DNA of 64,000 nt. Source: UBA6244 sp965140775 (GTDB taxonomy: Bacteria; Bacteroidota; Bacteroidia; Bacteroidales; F082). Each line of letters begins with the position of its first letter. Within the stretch, counting starts at the first letter, position 1. A program made the translations under genes and the position numbers. Positions 8,641-20,456 of the stretch are shown in pieces. Location of the stretch: NCBI GenBank assembly GCA_965140775.1, contig OZ223471.1, positions 3,410,001-3,474,000 of the forward strand, in the 5' to 3' direction. Below the pieces are notes generated by a model. The model was not told where the DNA came from, ran no database searches, and saw nothing but the letters and a program-made list of their open reading frames with translations.

Positions 8641-9738
8641 ATGAACAAAGAGTTGTTTCAATACATCAAACCGCTCGCAGGCTTTAGCGTACTGGCTTTC
8701 ATGGCGTGGTATTTTGCCGATGTGGTGGGTTATATTCTGGTGGCTACTTTTCTGTCGATGATGGGGGCTCCGCTTACCAAGCGGCTCAATCACGTGAAGA
8801 TTAGAAACATCCGTATTCCGCGAGCCATCAGCGCCCTCATTACCATGTTGGTTATTCTGATGATATTCAGCCTGTTTGTACTCATCATCGTGCCACTGAT
8901 CATCCATCAGGCCAATGTAATCAGCTCCATCAACGTGGATGCGTTTATTTCCTATTTTCAGGAGCCCATGAACGACCTCGACTCATTTTTGGTTCAGTAC
9001 AATGTAATTAATTCGGGAGAAACCCTCACCCAGTATATACAGGTTCAGATAAGCGAATTGCTTGATTTGGCTAGATTTACAAACTTTTTCGCCAATTTTG
9101 TAAGCGCCACCGGATCGGTACTCATGGGCATCTTTATCGTGATTTTCCTCACCTATTACTTTTTACTCGACGAAGTTCTGATCAAAAATTTTGTACTGAT
9201 ACTCTCACCCGATAAGTATGTTCATGATTTGGAAAAAGCATTGAGCGAATCTAAATTCTTGTTGGTCAGGTATTTTCACGGTGTCCTGACGGAGGTAATC
9301 ATCATGATGAGTTTGGAAACAATCGGCCTGCTCATTCTTGGTGTTCCCAATGCCATTCTAATCGGCTTTTTCGGAGGTTTGATGAATGTAATTCCCTACC
9401 TGGGGCCCATCATTGGCATGGTAATGGGCATACTTTTAGGAGTACTATCGCAACTTAGCGCCGGCAACTACGACCTGCTTCTGTTTACCACATTAAGCGT
9501 GATGGCAGTGTTTGCCGGAGCCAACATGGTTGACAATTTTATATTGCAGCCCCTCATTTATGCCCGAAGTGTAAAGGCACATCCTGTGGAGGTTTTTCTG
9601 GTAATTATTCTGGGTGGGAAGATTTCAGGGATCATTGGCATGATTTTGGCAATACCCACCTATACGATATTAAAGGTAGTTCTGCGTCAGTTTTTGAACC
9701 AATTAAAGTTGGTAAAATATTTAACCAGCAGAATGTAA
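8641..9738 (+). CDS. AI-2E family (PerM/YhhT-type) transporter
   Basis: A 365-residue inner-membrane protein with about eight hydrophobic segments, in the order usual for the AI-2E/PerM family: two N-terminal helices (about 12-60), a third at about 68-90, a soluble loop (about 95-150), and a C-terminal bundle. It carries the family signature GGLMNVIPYLGPIIGM near residue 250-265. Members include an autoinducer-2 exporter and Na+/H+ antiporters, so the substrate is open. It starts a co-directional set with YtxH and holin-like genes. Confidence 0.85.
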   Translation: MNKELFQYIKPLAGFSVLAFMAWYFADVVGYILVATFLSMMGAPLTKRLNHVKIRNIRIPRAISALITMLVILMIFSLFVLIIVPLIIHQANVISSINVDAFISYFQEPMNDLDSFLVQYNVINSGETLTQYIQVQISELLDLARFTNFFANFVSATGSVLMGIFIVIFLTYYFLLDEVLIKNFVLILSPDKYVHDLEKALSESKFLLVRYFHGVLTEVIIMMSLETIGLLILGVPNAILIGFFGGLMNVIPYLGPIIGMVMGILLGVLSQLSAGNYDLLLFTTLSVMAVFAGANMVDNFILQPLIYARSVKAHPVEVFLVIILGGKISGIIGMILAIPTYTILKVVLRQFLNQLKLVKYLTSRM

Positions 9739-9792
9739 CCTTTTTGGTTAAAAATCAATATAACAGTTATAAACCCTTAAAAAGATACCATT

Positions 9793-10110
9793 ATGAGTAG
9801 CGAAAGTTCAAATTCAGGATTTGCATTCATCGCCGGTTTGGTTGTTGGTGCCGCTGTTGGTGCCTTGGCCGGTTTACTTTTTGCCCCCCAAACGGGTGAA
9901 GAAACCCGCAGACAACTTGGTGAAAAAACCAGAGAAATGGCAGATGACCTCTACGACAAGTTTGATGATTTCAAAGAAAGCATGACAGATGTTGTGGAAG
10001 AAGTGAAAAGGGGAACAGCAGAAACCCTTGAAAGTGTAAAAAAGAGCACCGCAGAATTGCTTGACGAAGTAAAAAGTGGCAAAGACGGAGCCAAAACTGC
10101 CAAAAGCTAG
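9793..10110 (+). CDS. YtxH domain protein
   Basis: A 105-residue protein with one Gly/Ala-rich membrane helix at about 11-30 (GLVVGAAVGALAGLLFAP) followed by the YtxH signature PQTGEETRRQL and an amphipathic charged helix to the end. YtxH proteins are small, stress-associated and otherwise uncharacterised. In Bacteroidota this gene is often followed by a phage_holin_3_6 gene, as here (20-base gap). Confidence 0.85.
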   Translation: MSSESSNSGFAFIAGLVVGAAVGALAGLLFAPQTGEETRRQLGEKTREMADDLYDKFDDFKESMTDVVEEVKRGTAETLESVKKSTAELLDEVKSGKDGAKTAKS

Positions 10111-10130
10111 AAGGTTAAAGCCATTTTAAA

Positions 10131-10760
10131 ATGGAAGAAAACCACATAGGGTTGGCCTTGCAGGATTCGCTTGAGTCGCTTAAAAGCTACCTCGACAATC
10201 AGGTAAAGTACAATAAGCTGATGATCACCGAAAAGCTTGGTGACATCACTTCGTATTTTGCCCTGTTGTTTATTGTGAGTGCACTGGCCGGGGGACTGCT
10301 GCTGTTTTTGTCCTTTGCCTTTGCATACTGGTTTGCCAACGTTACCAACCTGGATGTTTATGTGGGATACCTCATCGTGGCACTTTTCTACAGCCTCCTG
10401 ATTGGTTTGGTAATCAGATACCGCGAGCGTCTCCTGTTCAAACCCATCCGAAATTTACTTGGTTCCATCCTTTTTGATGAGAATATTGCCGAAGGTGAAG
10501 AAAATCCTTTTAACAACAAGGAGGATTTGAGACTGAAAATGAAGGAAGTAAAAACTGAGATTCAGCAACAACACCTGGAGTTAAAAGCGAAATTCAACGA
10601 CTTGGGCCAATCGCTGACCTTTGCCAACATTTCTCAGCAAATTTTCAGAAGTGCCTACAATTCGCTGGTTACCTCGGGCAATATCGCACGAGTAGCCTTT
10701 ATGCTGATAAAAAAGCTCAAACGACGTTCGCGCAAAGATCAAAATAAAAAAGCACCTTAA
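10131..10760 (+). CDS. Phage_holin_3_6-like membrane protein
   Basis: A 209-residue protein with two membrane helices at about 41-70 and 78-100, a cytoplasmic N-terminus and a long charged C-terminal coiled region (about 120-209, ending KKLKRRSRKDQNKKAP). It resembles the YqjE/holin superfamily III proteins that accompany YtxH. The name holin is historical: no lysis or phage gene is nearby, so this is a chromosomal envelope protein of unknown role. Its TAA stop lies inside the following terminator stem. Confidence 0.75.
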   Translation: MEENHIGLALQDSLESLKSYLDNQVKYNKLMITEKLGDITSYFALLFIVSALAGGLLLFLSFAFAYWFANVTNLDVYVGYLIVALFYSLLIGLVIRYRERLLFKPIRNLLGSILFDENIAEGEENPFNNKEDLRLKMKEVKTEIQQQHLELKAKFNDLGQSLTFANISQQIFRSAYNSLVTSGNIARVAFMLIKKLKRRSRKDQNKKAP

Positions 10761-10777
10761 TTAAGGTGCTTTTTTTA
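10746..10777. terminator. Bidirectional terminator between the holin-like gene and frr
   Basis: The palindrome AAAAAGCACCTTAA / TTAAGGTGCTTTTT is perfect and centred at 10760/10761, with A-run and T-run on the two sides, so it can terminate transcripts from both converging genes. The plus-strand stop codon (10758-10760) is in the left arm, and the minus-strand frr stop is at 10781-10783. Confidence 0.85.
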
Positions 10778-10780
10778 TGG

Positions 10781-11344
10781 TTACACAGTGAGAATATCTT
10801 TTTCTTTTTCCTCAAAAAGGCGATCTACCTTTTCGATAAATTTATCTGTAAGTTTCTGTATTTCATCGGTCAAGCGTTTCACCTCATCTTCGGCCAGACC
10901 ATCTTTCTCCAATTTTTTGGCTTCATCATTACCCGTTCGGCGGGCATTGCGTATGCCAATTTTGGTTTCTTCGGCAATATTTTTGGCTCGTTTTACCAAA
11001 TCGCGACGTCGTTCTTCTGTGAGCGGTGGCACATTGATTCGAATGATTTCGCCCTCATTCTGAGGATTAAAACCCAGGTTGGCATTTAAAATGGCTTTTT
11101 CAATGGCGTGAATGGTGCTTTTGTCGAATGGCTGAACAACTATTTGACGCGGATCGGGGGTATTGATATTGGCAGTTCGCTCAATGGGTGTGGACACTCC
11201 ATAATAATCAACCCGAACACCAGTTAGCATGGAGGGGTTGGCTTTTCCGGCCCTTACTTTTAAAAATTCTTTTTCCAGGTGTTGAATGGCATGGGTCATT
11301 CCCTCTTCAACTTCTTCCAGACATAATAAGGCATCATCAGTCAT
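10781..11344 (-). CDS. frr: Ribosome recycling factor
   Basis: A 187-residue protein that with EF-G splits post-termination ribosomes. It has the family layout: three-helix bundle with the inserted beta domain. Landmarks are LRAGKANPSML near residue 31, INTPDPRQIVVQPFDK near 78, the INVPPLTEERRRDL motif near 123 and the terminal DKFIEKVDRLFEEKEKDIL helix. Length is normal (E. coli 185). It follows pyrH on the minus strand, the classic bacterial pairing. A TAAATTTG box at 11371-11364 may give it its own promoter. Confidence 0.97.
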   Translation of the reverse strand: MTDDALLCLEEVEEGMTHAIQHLEKEFLKVRAGKANPSMLTGVRVDYYGVSTPIERTANINTPDPRQIVVQPFDKSTIHAIEKAILNANLGFNPQNEGEIIRINVPPLTEERRRDLVKRAKNIAEETKIGIRNARRTGNDEAKKLEKDGLAEDEVKRLTDEIQKLTDKFIEKVDRLFEEKEKDILTV

Positions 11345-11431
11345 AGCTGTGTTCTTTTTTCCACAAATTTACAATTTCATTTCAATTTGGGGTCATCAAA
11401 TATCAATTTTTACATCCAAAAAACCACCGGA

Positions 11432-12139
11432 CTAACTACTTACTACCGTTCCAACCGGATCGCCTGATACAGCTTTCAGCAAATTACCCGGTGTATTCAT
11501 ATCAAAAACCAGGATGGGCATGTTGTTTTCCTTACACAAGGTGAAGGCGGTCATGTCCATGATTTTCAGGTTCTTTTGATAGGCTTCGTCGAAAGTAATG
11601 GTTTGATATTTAATGGCATTGGGGTCTTTTTCAGGGTCGGCCGTATAAACGCCATCCACCCGGGTGCCTTTAAGCAAAACATCCGCATTTATTTCGATGG
11701 CACGCAAGGCAGAGGCTGAATCGGTTGTAAAATAGGGGTTTCCGGTTCCTCCCGCCACAATCACCACATAACCTTCATTCAAGTAGGCGGAGGCTTTTTT
11801 TCCACTCATCAACTCCGTAATTGGTTCTACCCTAAGTCCTGAAAGCAGTTTTACCTTCACTCCTTGCTTTTCGAGTTCGGCTTGCAATGCCATGGAGTTG
11901 ATTACCGTGGCCATCATGCCCATGTAGTCGCCTTGCACCCGGTCGAACCCCTGAGCCGCCCCCGACATTCCTCTGAAAATATTTCCACCTCCGATTACAA
12001 TGGCTACCTGCACCTTTTGGTCGGCCACTTCTTTAATTTCGTGACAATAGGTACTTAATACCTGAGGATCAATTCCGTACTGCTGTTTACCCATCAGCGC
12101 TTCACCGCTCAGCTTCAGCAATATTCTTCTGTACTTCAT
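11432..12139 (-). CDS. pyrH: UMP kinase
   Basis: A 235-residue amino-acid-kinase-fold enzyme making UDP from UMP and ATP. It begins MKYRRILLKLSGEAL, the family's N-terminal phosphate loop, so I chose ATG 12139 over an in-frame upstream start at 12169 that would overlap the patatin gene. Other signatures are GGGNIFRG near 50 and the GTGNPYFTTDSASALRA loop near 135-150 that contacts UMP. Length is normal. It sits 19 bases after the patatin-like gene and upstream of frr. Confidence 0.96.
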   Translation of the reverse strand: MKYRRILLKLSGEALMGKQQYGIDPQVLSTYCHEIKEVADQKVQVAIVIGGGNIFRGMSGAAQGFDRVQGDYMGMMATVINSMALQAELEKQGVKVKLLSGLRVEPITELMSGKKASAYLNEGYVVIVAGGTGNPYFTTDSASALRAIEINADVLLKGTRVDGVYTADPEKDPNAIKYQTITFDEAYQKNLKIMDMTAFTLCKENNMPILVFDMNTPGNLLKAVSGDPVGTVVSS

Positions 12140-12158
12140 ATCAATTATTATTGTTTTA

Positions 12159-14411
12159 TTAAAAAGCAAAACCCAAATTAAAAAACACCATCATTCCGGT
12201 GTTTACGTTGGAGCCCATCAAGCTGAATTCCACCGGTCCGATAAAACTATTGTAACTCAATGTTCCTCCGTAACCGAACATCAAATTGCCCATGTCAAGG
12301 GCATCATCCAGGTAGTATTCGGCATTTCCCAGATCACCCATCGCTGTTATATATACCTTTTGAAACACATTGTATTGCAAACGAATTCGCGCCACTCCGG
12401 CATACATACCTTTGCGTTGCACAAAATGCGCCCCAACAAAGGGCTTCATGGTCTCCATGTAGTTCACCTCGTTAAGTCCTCCCAGACCAAACCAGTGCTG
12501 TACCGGTGGCACGTCCTGACGCAATGTTCCACCGGCGAACATTCCCGGACGCAGCACAAATTTGTTGGATAAGTAAATGTTTTGATCGTATTGGGCATAA
12601 AAAACCAATGAATTGGTAAAAAAATCATCGGACCATGAGGTGGAAAGGGGCGTAGCGTACAAGGCCTTGGCCGTAAACAAAAATCCTCGTGTGGAGAAAA
12701 AGGCCAAATCACGGGTGTCGCCCTTCAAACTGATAAACGCATTGACGTAGCCGTGGTATCCGTTAAGAGCATGAATGAGCGAATCGGTGGAGACATCCTG
12801 CTTAAACCGAAAATATTCATACTGCAATCCCATTCGCCAGTTGAGCACATTGCCTTTGGTACGCGTCATGAAGGCAGAAAGATTGAACATCGAAAAATCC
12901 AGTTTACTCACCTTGACATCCTTTTCAAAGTAATTAAAAGAGAAATTAAATGCCTGCATTTCGGCACCAAAGCCCGGTTTTGATCCATTGGACACGGTGT
13001 AAAACAATTTCAGCCGTGGGTAAGTACCCAGGGTAAGATCGGCAAACAACTTGCTTCGGTGTCCCAACACATTCCGAAAAACACCTCCCACCAGCACACT
13101 TCCCTGATAATCCACATCGTAATGAATGGCTGCCGAAACATATCCGGGCGCACCCTCTTCCATCTTGATGATTAAATTGGCTCGTCCGTTACCCGCCGGT
13201 TCCAGCTCATAAAAAACGTATTTGAAAAAGCCCGTGCCATAAACCATAGTGACTGTTTCTTCGATGTCGTCGAAATCAACTGTTGAATTTTCGAAATGTT
13301 CGAAATAGTTATCCAAATATATGGTGGACATTTTGTCGTTGCCCCGATAGTGTACCTCATTGATTTGGATTTGATCCAACGGTTTGGCATCCATTTTCTT
13401 AAGAGGCCGGTATTCGATGGCATTCAGCGAATCAGCCAATTTTTTTAGTTCGGCATAATGGGCACGCGCCACGCGCTCTCCCGTGGCAATGATGGAATCG
13501 TATTTGGTGAAATCCATCATTCCTTCATTTACATCGAACTGAATGTGAAGGTCGATTAACTTTCTGGCCTGAACATTGGCCGCCACACGACTGTATGATA
13601 CAATTTGATCGATGACTGCGGTAACCGATGCCAATTGGTCTATGCTGTCTTTAAGTCCTGACTGTACATCCCCTCCAATGATAATTTGGGCTCCCATCCT
13701 TTTCATGTCGCCGGCCGGATAATTGTTCACCACTCCTCCATCTACCAGGTACTTTCCCTGATAATAGGTGGGGGCAAAATACCCCGGGATGGACATGCTG
13801 GAACGCACAGCCATGGGCAAATAACCGGTGGTTAATTCCACCGACTTTCCAGTAAACAAGTCGGTACCAACACAGAAAAAAGGAGTAGATAGCTGATCGA
13901 ATTGGGTTACACTCCATCCCGGAGAAAAAAACCGGTTGAGCAGCAAATTCACTTGCTGACCATAATATAACGACCCACCCATACCCAATTTTCGCTTTTT
14001 AAAGGGCAACGAAACGATGGATTTTTCCCACAATTCCTTTTCCTCATAAGCAATATATCTGCGGGGAATATCGTCGCGAAGCACCATATCCCAGTTTTGT
14101 TCGCGGACAATTTTCTCAATTTCATCGGCACTGTATCCCAGTGCATAGAGTCCGGCCATGATGCTTCCGATGCTTGCGCCGCCCACGTAATCCACCGGCA
14201 AACCTACCTCCTCCATCACACGAAAAAGACCTATATAAGCAAAGCCCTTGGCTCCTCCCCCACTGAGAACCAACCCTACTTTCGGGCGCTGAGGTTTGTT
14301 GTCAGATGGGTCGTTGTTAGTAACATCGTTATCACTTCCGGCCATGGCGGAAAATTGGAATGGGCTAAGAAATAGAATCAGGAACAAAAAATACCAGCGT
14401 TTTAAGTTCAT
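12159..14411 (-). CDS. Patatin-like phospholipase with POTRA and BamA-like barrel
   Basis: A 750-residue exported protein (signal peptide about 1-24). The patatin domain at about 45-265 has the oxyanion loop GGGAKG (51-56), nucleophile S80 in GASIG, and the dyad Asp D224 in DGG. A POTRA-like region (about 345-425, QINEVHYRGNDKMSTIYLDNYFE) leads into a 16-strand-type surface-antigen barrel ending in FNLGFAF with terminal Phe. This is the layout of type Vd autotransporters such as PlpD, and of a common Bacteroidota family. Lipid substrate and topology are inferred. It precedes pyrH by 19 bases. Confidence 0.88.
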   Translation of the reverse strand: MNLKRWYFLFLILFLSPFQFSAMAGSDNDVTNNDPSDNKPQRPKVGLVLSGGGAKGFAYIGLFRVMEEVGLPVDYVGGASIGSIMAGLYALGYSADEIEKIVREQNWDMVLRDDIPRRYIAYEEKELWEKSIVSLPFKKRKLGMGGSLYYGQQVNLLLNRFFSPGWSVTQFDQLSTPFFCVGTDLFTGKSVELTTGYLPMAVRSSMSIPGYFAPTYYQGKYLVDGGVVNNYPAGDMKRMGAQIIIGGDVQSGLKDSIDQLASVTAVIDQIVSYSRVAANVQARKLIDLHIQFDVNEGMMDFTKYDSIIATGERVARAHYAELKKLADSLNAIEYRPLKKMDAKPLDQIQINEVHYRGNDKMSTIYLDNYFEHFENSTVDFDDIEETVTMVYGTGFFKYVFYELEPAGNGRANLIIKMEEGAPGYVSAAIHYDVDYQGSVLVGGVFRNVLGHRSKLFADLTLGTYPRLKLFYTVSNGSKPGFGAEMQAFNFSFNYFEKDVKVSKLDFSMFNLSAFMTRTKGNVLNWRMGLQYEYFRFKQDVSTDSLIHALNGYHGYVNAFISLKGDTRDLAFFSTRGFLFTAKALYATPLSTSWSDDFFTNSLVFYAQYDQNIYLSNKFVLRPGMFAGGTLRQDVPPVQHWFGLGGLNEVNYMETMKPFVGAHFVQRKGMYAGVARIRLQYNVFQKVYITAMGDLGNAEYYLDDALDMGNLMFGYGGTLSYNSFIGPVEFSLMGSNVNTGMMVFFNLGFAF

Positions 14412-14437
14412 ATCAAGGAGGTTAAAGTTGTTTCATA

Positions 14438-14445
14438 CAAATATA
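14438..14445 (-). promoter_or_regulatory. -7 box upstream of the patatin-like gene
   Basis: Minus strand TATATTTG, a perfect TAnnTTTG match, ending 26 bases before the start codon. A TTTG (14473-14470) lies 24 bases further upstream, slightly long for a -33 element. Confidence 0.45.
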
Positions 14446-14537
14446 ACCGAATTTTTCAGTTGATGTAAACAAATACCCTCCGGGCGATAACAACAACGTG
14501 AGATTTTTTATTTAACGGGGAATAATTGAAGTCAACA

Positions 14538-14966
14538 CTAAAACTTGGGCTCAAAAGTGTCGTAGTCGATAGCCAATTTGGTAAATTGAGTAAAAAAGTT
14601 GTTGAACTCTTCGTAATTGTTGTTGTTGGCAGTAAAGGTATAAGTATAACCTCCTTTGAACCCCAGTGTATCAGCAATAAATATATTTCGTGTAGTGCTA
14701 TCATTGGTTACCCAAAAATTGATTCGTCCATCGCCCAGTTTTTCTACCAACCAAACCGCGCTGGTATCAAATTTTATGGTAGCCTCCTTGTTGCCATAGG
14801 TGCTGATATTGAATACCAATTGGAAAACGTCGGGAGGATTAACCACAGGCGTAAGGTAGCTATAAACAGGGATATCGCTTGTCGAATTGGATTTGTTACA
14901 TTCGGCAAAGCTAAACATCAAAACCATGACGGCAAATGCAAGAATCAGGATTTTAAAATTTTTCAT
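14538..14966 (-). CDS. Small secreted protein, possible lipoprotein
   Basis: A 142-residue protein I do not recognise. Residues 1-20 form a lysine-led hydrophobic signal segment, followed by a cysteine (FSFAEC, C23). If lipidated, the residue before the cysteine is Glu rather than Gly/Ala/Ser, which is atypical, so ordinary signal peptidase I cleavage is an alternative. The mature part has beta-strand patterns (ATIKFDTSAVWLVEKL, GYTYTFTANNN). It lies between secA and the patatin-like gene on the same strand. Confidence 0.65.
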   Translation of the reverse strand: MKNFKILILAFAVMVLMFSFAECNKSNSTSDIPVYSYLTPVVNPPDVFQLVFNISTYGNKEATIKFDTSAVWLVEKLGDGRINFWVTNDSTTRNIFIADTLGFKGGYTYTFTANNNNYEEFNNFFTQFTKLAIDYDTFEPKF

Positions 14967-15061
14967 CTTTTAAAGAATTAGTATCACAAAATGTGATTTT
15001 ACCCACAACGAGGATAACAGATCGGGCTCAATCAAAACGAAGGGCAATATACGGAAATTGT

Positions 15062-18358
<3,297 letters not shown>

Positions 18359-18432
18359 GGTCTTCTATTTCAAAAAAATGAAAATATCAATAATTATTCC
18401 AAACGTCCATGTCATGGTTTGGAAACCGGGTG

Positions 18433-18440
18433 CAAAGGTA
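18433..18440 (-). promoter_or_regulatory. -7 box upstream of secA
   Basis: Minus strand TACCTTTG, a perfect TAnnTTTG match in the 144-base gap between the TlpA-like gene and secA, 74 bases before the secA start. No well-spaced TTG was found upstream of it. Confidence 0.4.
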
Positions 18441-18502
18441 CCTAAAAAAGCAACCAATTTTTCCGGATACAGGAAAGCGGACATCATTCAACCAACAAGA
18501 TT

Positions 18503-19885
18503 CTACTTGCCTTTTGCAGCATATCGGTCCATAAACCTATGTATCATCAACTCCATATTTTCATCGGGCATGGGCATGGTGGCATAGGCCATGGTACCAT
18601 CAGGATTGATGAGCACATAGGTGGGAAAAGTACGCACATGGTAGGCTTCAGGCAACAGGTCGCCGGACTTTAAGGCAAGGAATTCCCAGTCGTAAGGCAG
18701 GTTGCTGAGCGCGGTGCCCGAATCGGATGCGACCAAGGTAAGCACCGACAAACTGTCCGACATGGATTGCCGGATTTTATCAATCTTGTTCAAATCGTTG
18801 AAACAAATCTGGCAATCTTCGCTTACAAATTGGAGCAATAGAAATTTTCCGCGATAGTCCTTCAGTGCCACCCGATTGCCCTTCTTTCCTTCCAGACTGA
18901 AATCAGGTGCCTCATAACCATAATCCAAATGCGTGAGTTTTTCGATAAAATGAAGCGCCACGTCCTTATTTTCGGCTGACTTGGCCTGTTGACTCAACAG
19001 CTTAAATTTCTTGATGATGCTTTTTTTGTTCACATCGGGTACATAATACATTTTCGACATGAGCAACATCATGGCCAATTCGGTAACACGCTCATTTTTT
19101 GTTAGTATGGTATCTTGTTGCAGAAGGGTTTTAAGTCCTGAAAAGTCGTTTGATTGGTTGAGGACACCAATGAGCGCAGTGTAATGCTTGTTGGCCAGGT
19201 TTTCCAAATAATTATCAAAAAAGGTCTTGAAAAATTCGGTGTACTGAATGTTTTGATAGAGCACAGGCTTGGAAACCAGCTCGTTGGACAACACCTGCTG
19301 ATCGCTCATACGTTTGCTCAGCCAATCGAGAGAAACAAAAGCGTAATGGATATATTGCTTCAGATATGGGTTAGTGCTTTGGCTAAACACGGAATCCACT
19401 TGCCTACGAAAGTTGTTGATTACCGACTTGTTGCGACTTCGGTAAATGGCTTGGGCATTGTCGTAAACAAAAGCGTTGTACAGTTGATTGAACCGTCCGA
19501 TATCCCCTTGCAAACCACCATCATGCTTCACTTCCAGAGAAAATGGCAGCGGAACTTTGTCGAAAACAGAGCCCACTTGTCTCTCCGGTTTTGGAATCAT
19601 TATTTGATACGATGCGCCCGGAGACAGGTAAAATTCTCCCTTTTCGAGGTTGCAGGCAATAAACCCGTAGGTAGTTTCGGGCACATCCGCGTCGAGCACG
19701 AAATTTCCATTCGCATTGGCAAAGGTTTGGGCAATGGTTTTCTCGAGCATGGAAAACTGATCAGCATATACGATTATCCGCATTCGGTCGGAGGCTCCGT
19801 CCTCCACTTCGCCCGAAACATGAATATTTTGCGACAACAGCTGGATTACCAGTAAATTAAAAAACAGGAAAATTATTTTTTTCAT
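18503..19885 (-). CDS. TlpA-like thioredoxin-fold protein
   Basis: A 460-residue periplasmic protein with signal peptide (about 1-19, ending LLSQ). Residues about 20-320 are a DUF4369-like front half plus a helical linker of unknown role. The C-terminal thioredoxin/AhpC-TSA domain begins near 325 (APDFSLEGKKGNRVALKDYRGK) and has the redox pair C358-x-x-C361 (CQIC) and the cis-proline strand FPTYVLINPDG. This is the standard Bacteroidota thiol-disulfide oxidoreductase layout. Partner proteins are unknown. It lies 144 bases upstream of secA on the same strand. Confidence 0.82.
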   Translation of the reverse strand: MKKIIFLFFNLLVIQLLSQNIHVSGEVEDGASDRMRIIVYADQFSMLEKTIAQTFANANGNFVLDADVPETTYGFIACNLEKGEFYLSPGASYQIMIPKPERQVGSVFDKVPLPFSLEVKHDGGLQGDIGRFNQLYNAFVYDNAQAIYRSRNKSVINNFRRQVDSVFSQSTNPYLKQYIHYAFVSLDWLSKRMSDQQVLSNELVSKPVLYQNIQYTEFFKTFFDNYLENLANKHYTALIGVLNQSNDFSGLKTLLQQDTILTKNERVTELAMMLLMSKMYYVPDVNKKSIIKKFKLLSQQAKSAENKDVALHFIEKLTHLDYGYEAPDFSLEGKKGNRVALKDYRGKFLLLQFVSEDCQICFNDLNKIDKIRQSMSDSLSVLTLVASDSGTALSNLPYDWEFLALKSGDLLPEAYHVRTFPTYVLINPDGTMAYATMPMPDENMELMIHRFMDRYAAKGK

Positions 19886-19902
19886 GTCAATCTAACGCCG
19901 AA

Positions 19903-20379
19903 TCAATCAATTAATTTTATGTCGGGAAGAATTTGCGCAGGCACCATAAAACTCACATCGCCATGGTGGCGGATTACATCGCGGACAATGGACGAAGAAA
20001 TGGGGGTGTATTTGGCCTCGGTTAGCAGGAATACCGTTTCAATTTGGGAAGCCAAGAGCTTGTTTACCTGACCAATACCGCGTTCAAATTCAAAGTCGGC
20101 AGCCGTACGCAATCCACGAAGTATATACCCTGCCTTTACTTTGGCGCAAAAATCCACCGTTAATCCATCATATAACTCCACCCTAACATGAGGGATGTCG
20201 GCAAATACATGTTCTATCCAGGATTTTCGGATATCCACCGAAAACATGGCCCTTTTCTCAGAATTGACTCCGATGGCCACAATTATTTCGTCAAATAACC
20301 CCGCTGCGCGTTTAACTACCGAAACGTGCCCTTGGGTGATGGGGTCGAATGAACCTGGAAAAACCGCTATTCTTTTCAT
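19903..20379 (-). CDS. coaD: Phosphopantetheine adenylyltransferase
   Basis: A 158-residue nucleotidyltransferase catalysing the fourth step of coenzyme A synthesis. The HIGH-type nucleotide motif GSFDPITQGH is at 9-18, the GLRTAADFEFE substrate loop near 88-98, and the ISSSIVRDV ATP loop near 127-135. Length is normal. Between it and the TlpA-like gene are 17 bases, and the nudix gene lies 77 bases upstream, so the three may be co-transcribed. Confidence 0.96.
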   Translation of the reverse strand: MKRIAVFPGSFDPITQGHVSVVKRAAGLFDEIIVAIGVNSEKRAMFSVDIRKSWIEHVFADIPHVRVELYDGLTVDFCAKVKAGYILRGLRTAADFEFERGIGQVNKLLASQIETVFLLTEAKYTPISSSIVRDVIRHHGDVSFMVPAQILPDIKLID

Positions 20380-20456
20380 GGTGCTACAATTTTATTTGTA
20401 AAAGTACAAGATAAATCGACAATAGAATAAAATATGACGAAAGGACAAAAGAAGCA

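Noticed and set aside
10131..10760. Holin-like gene as evidence of a prophage
   Set aside because: No integrase, capsid or lysis genes nearby; the YtxH-holin pair is a chromosomal set.
14982..14999. ATCACA-AAA-TGTGAT hairpin after secA as a terminator
   Set aside because: The stem is only six base pairs and AT-rich; the T-run is short and only on the plus strand, away from secA transcription.
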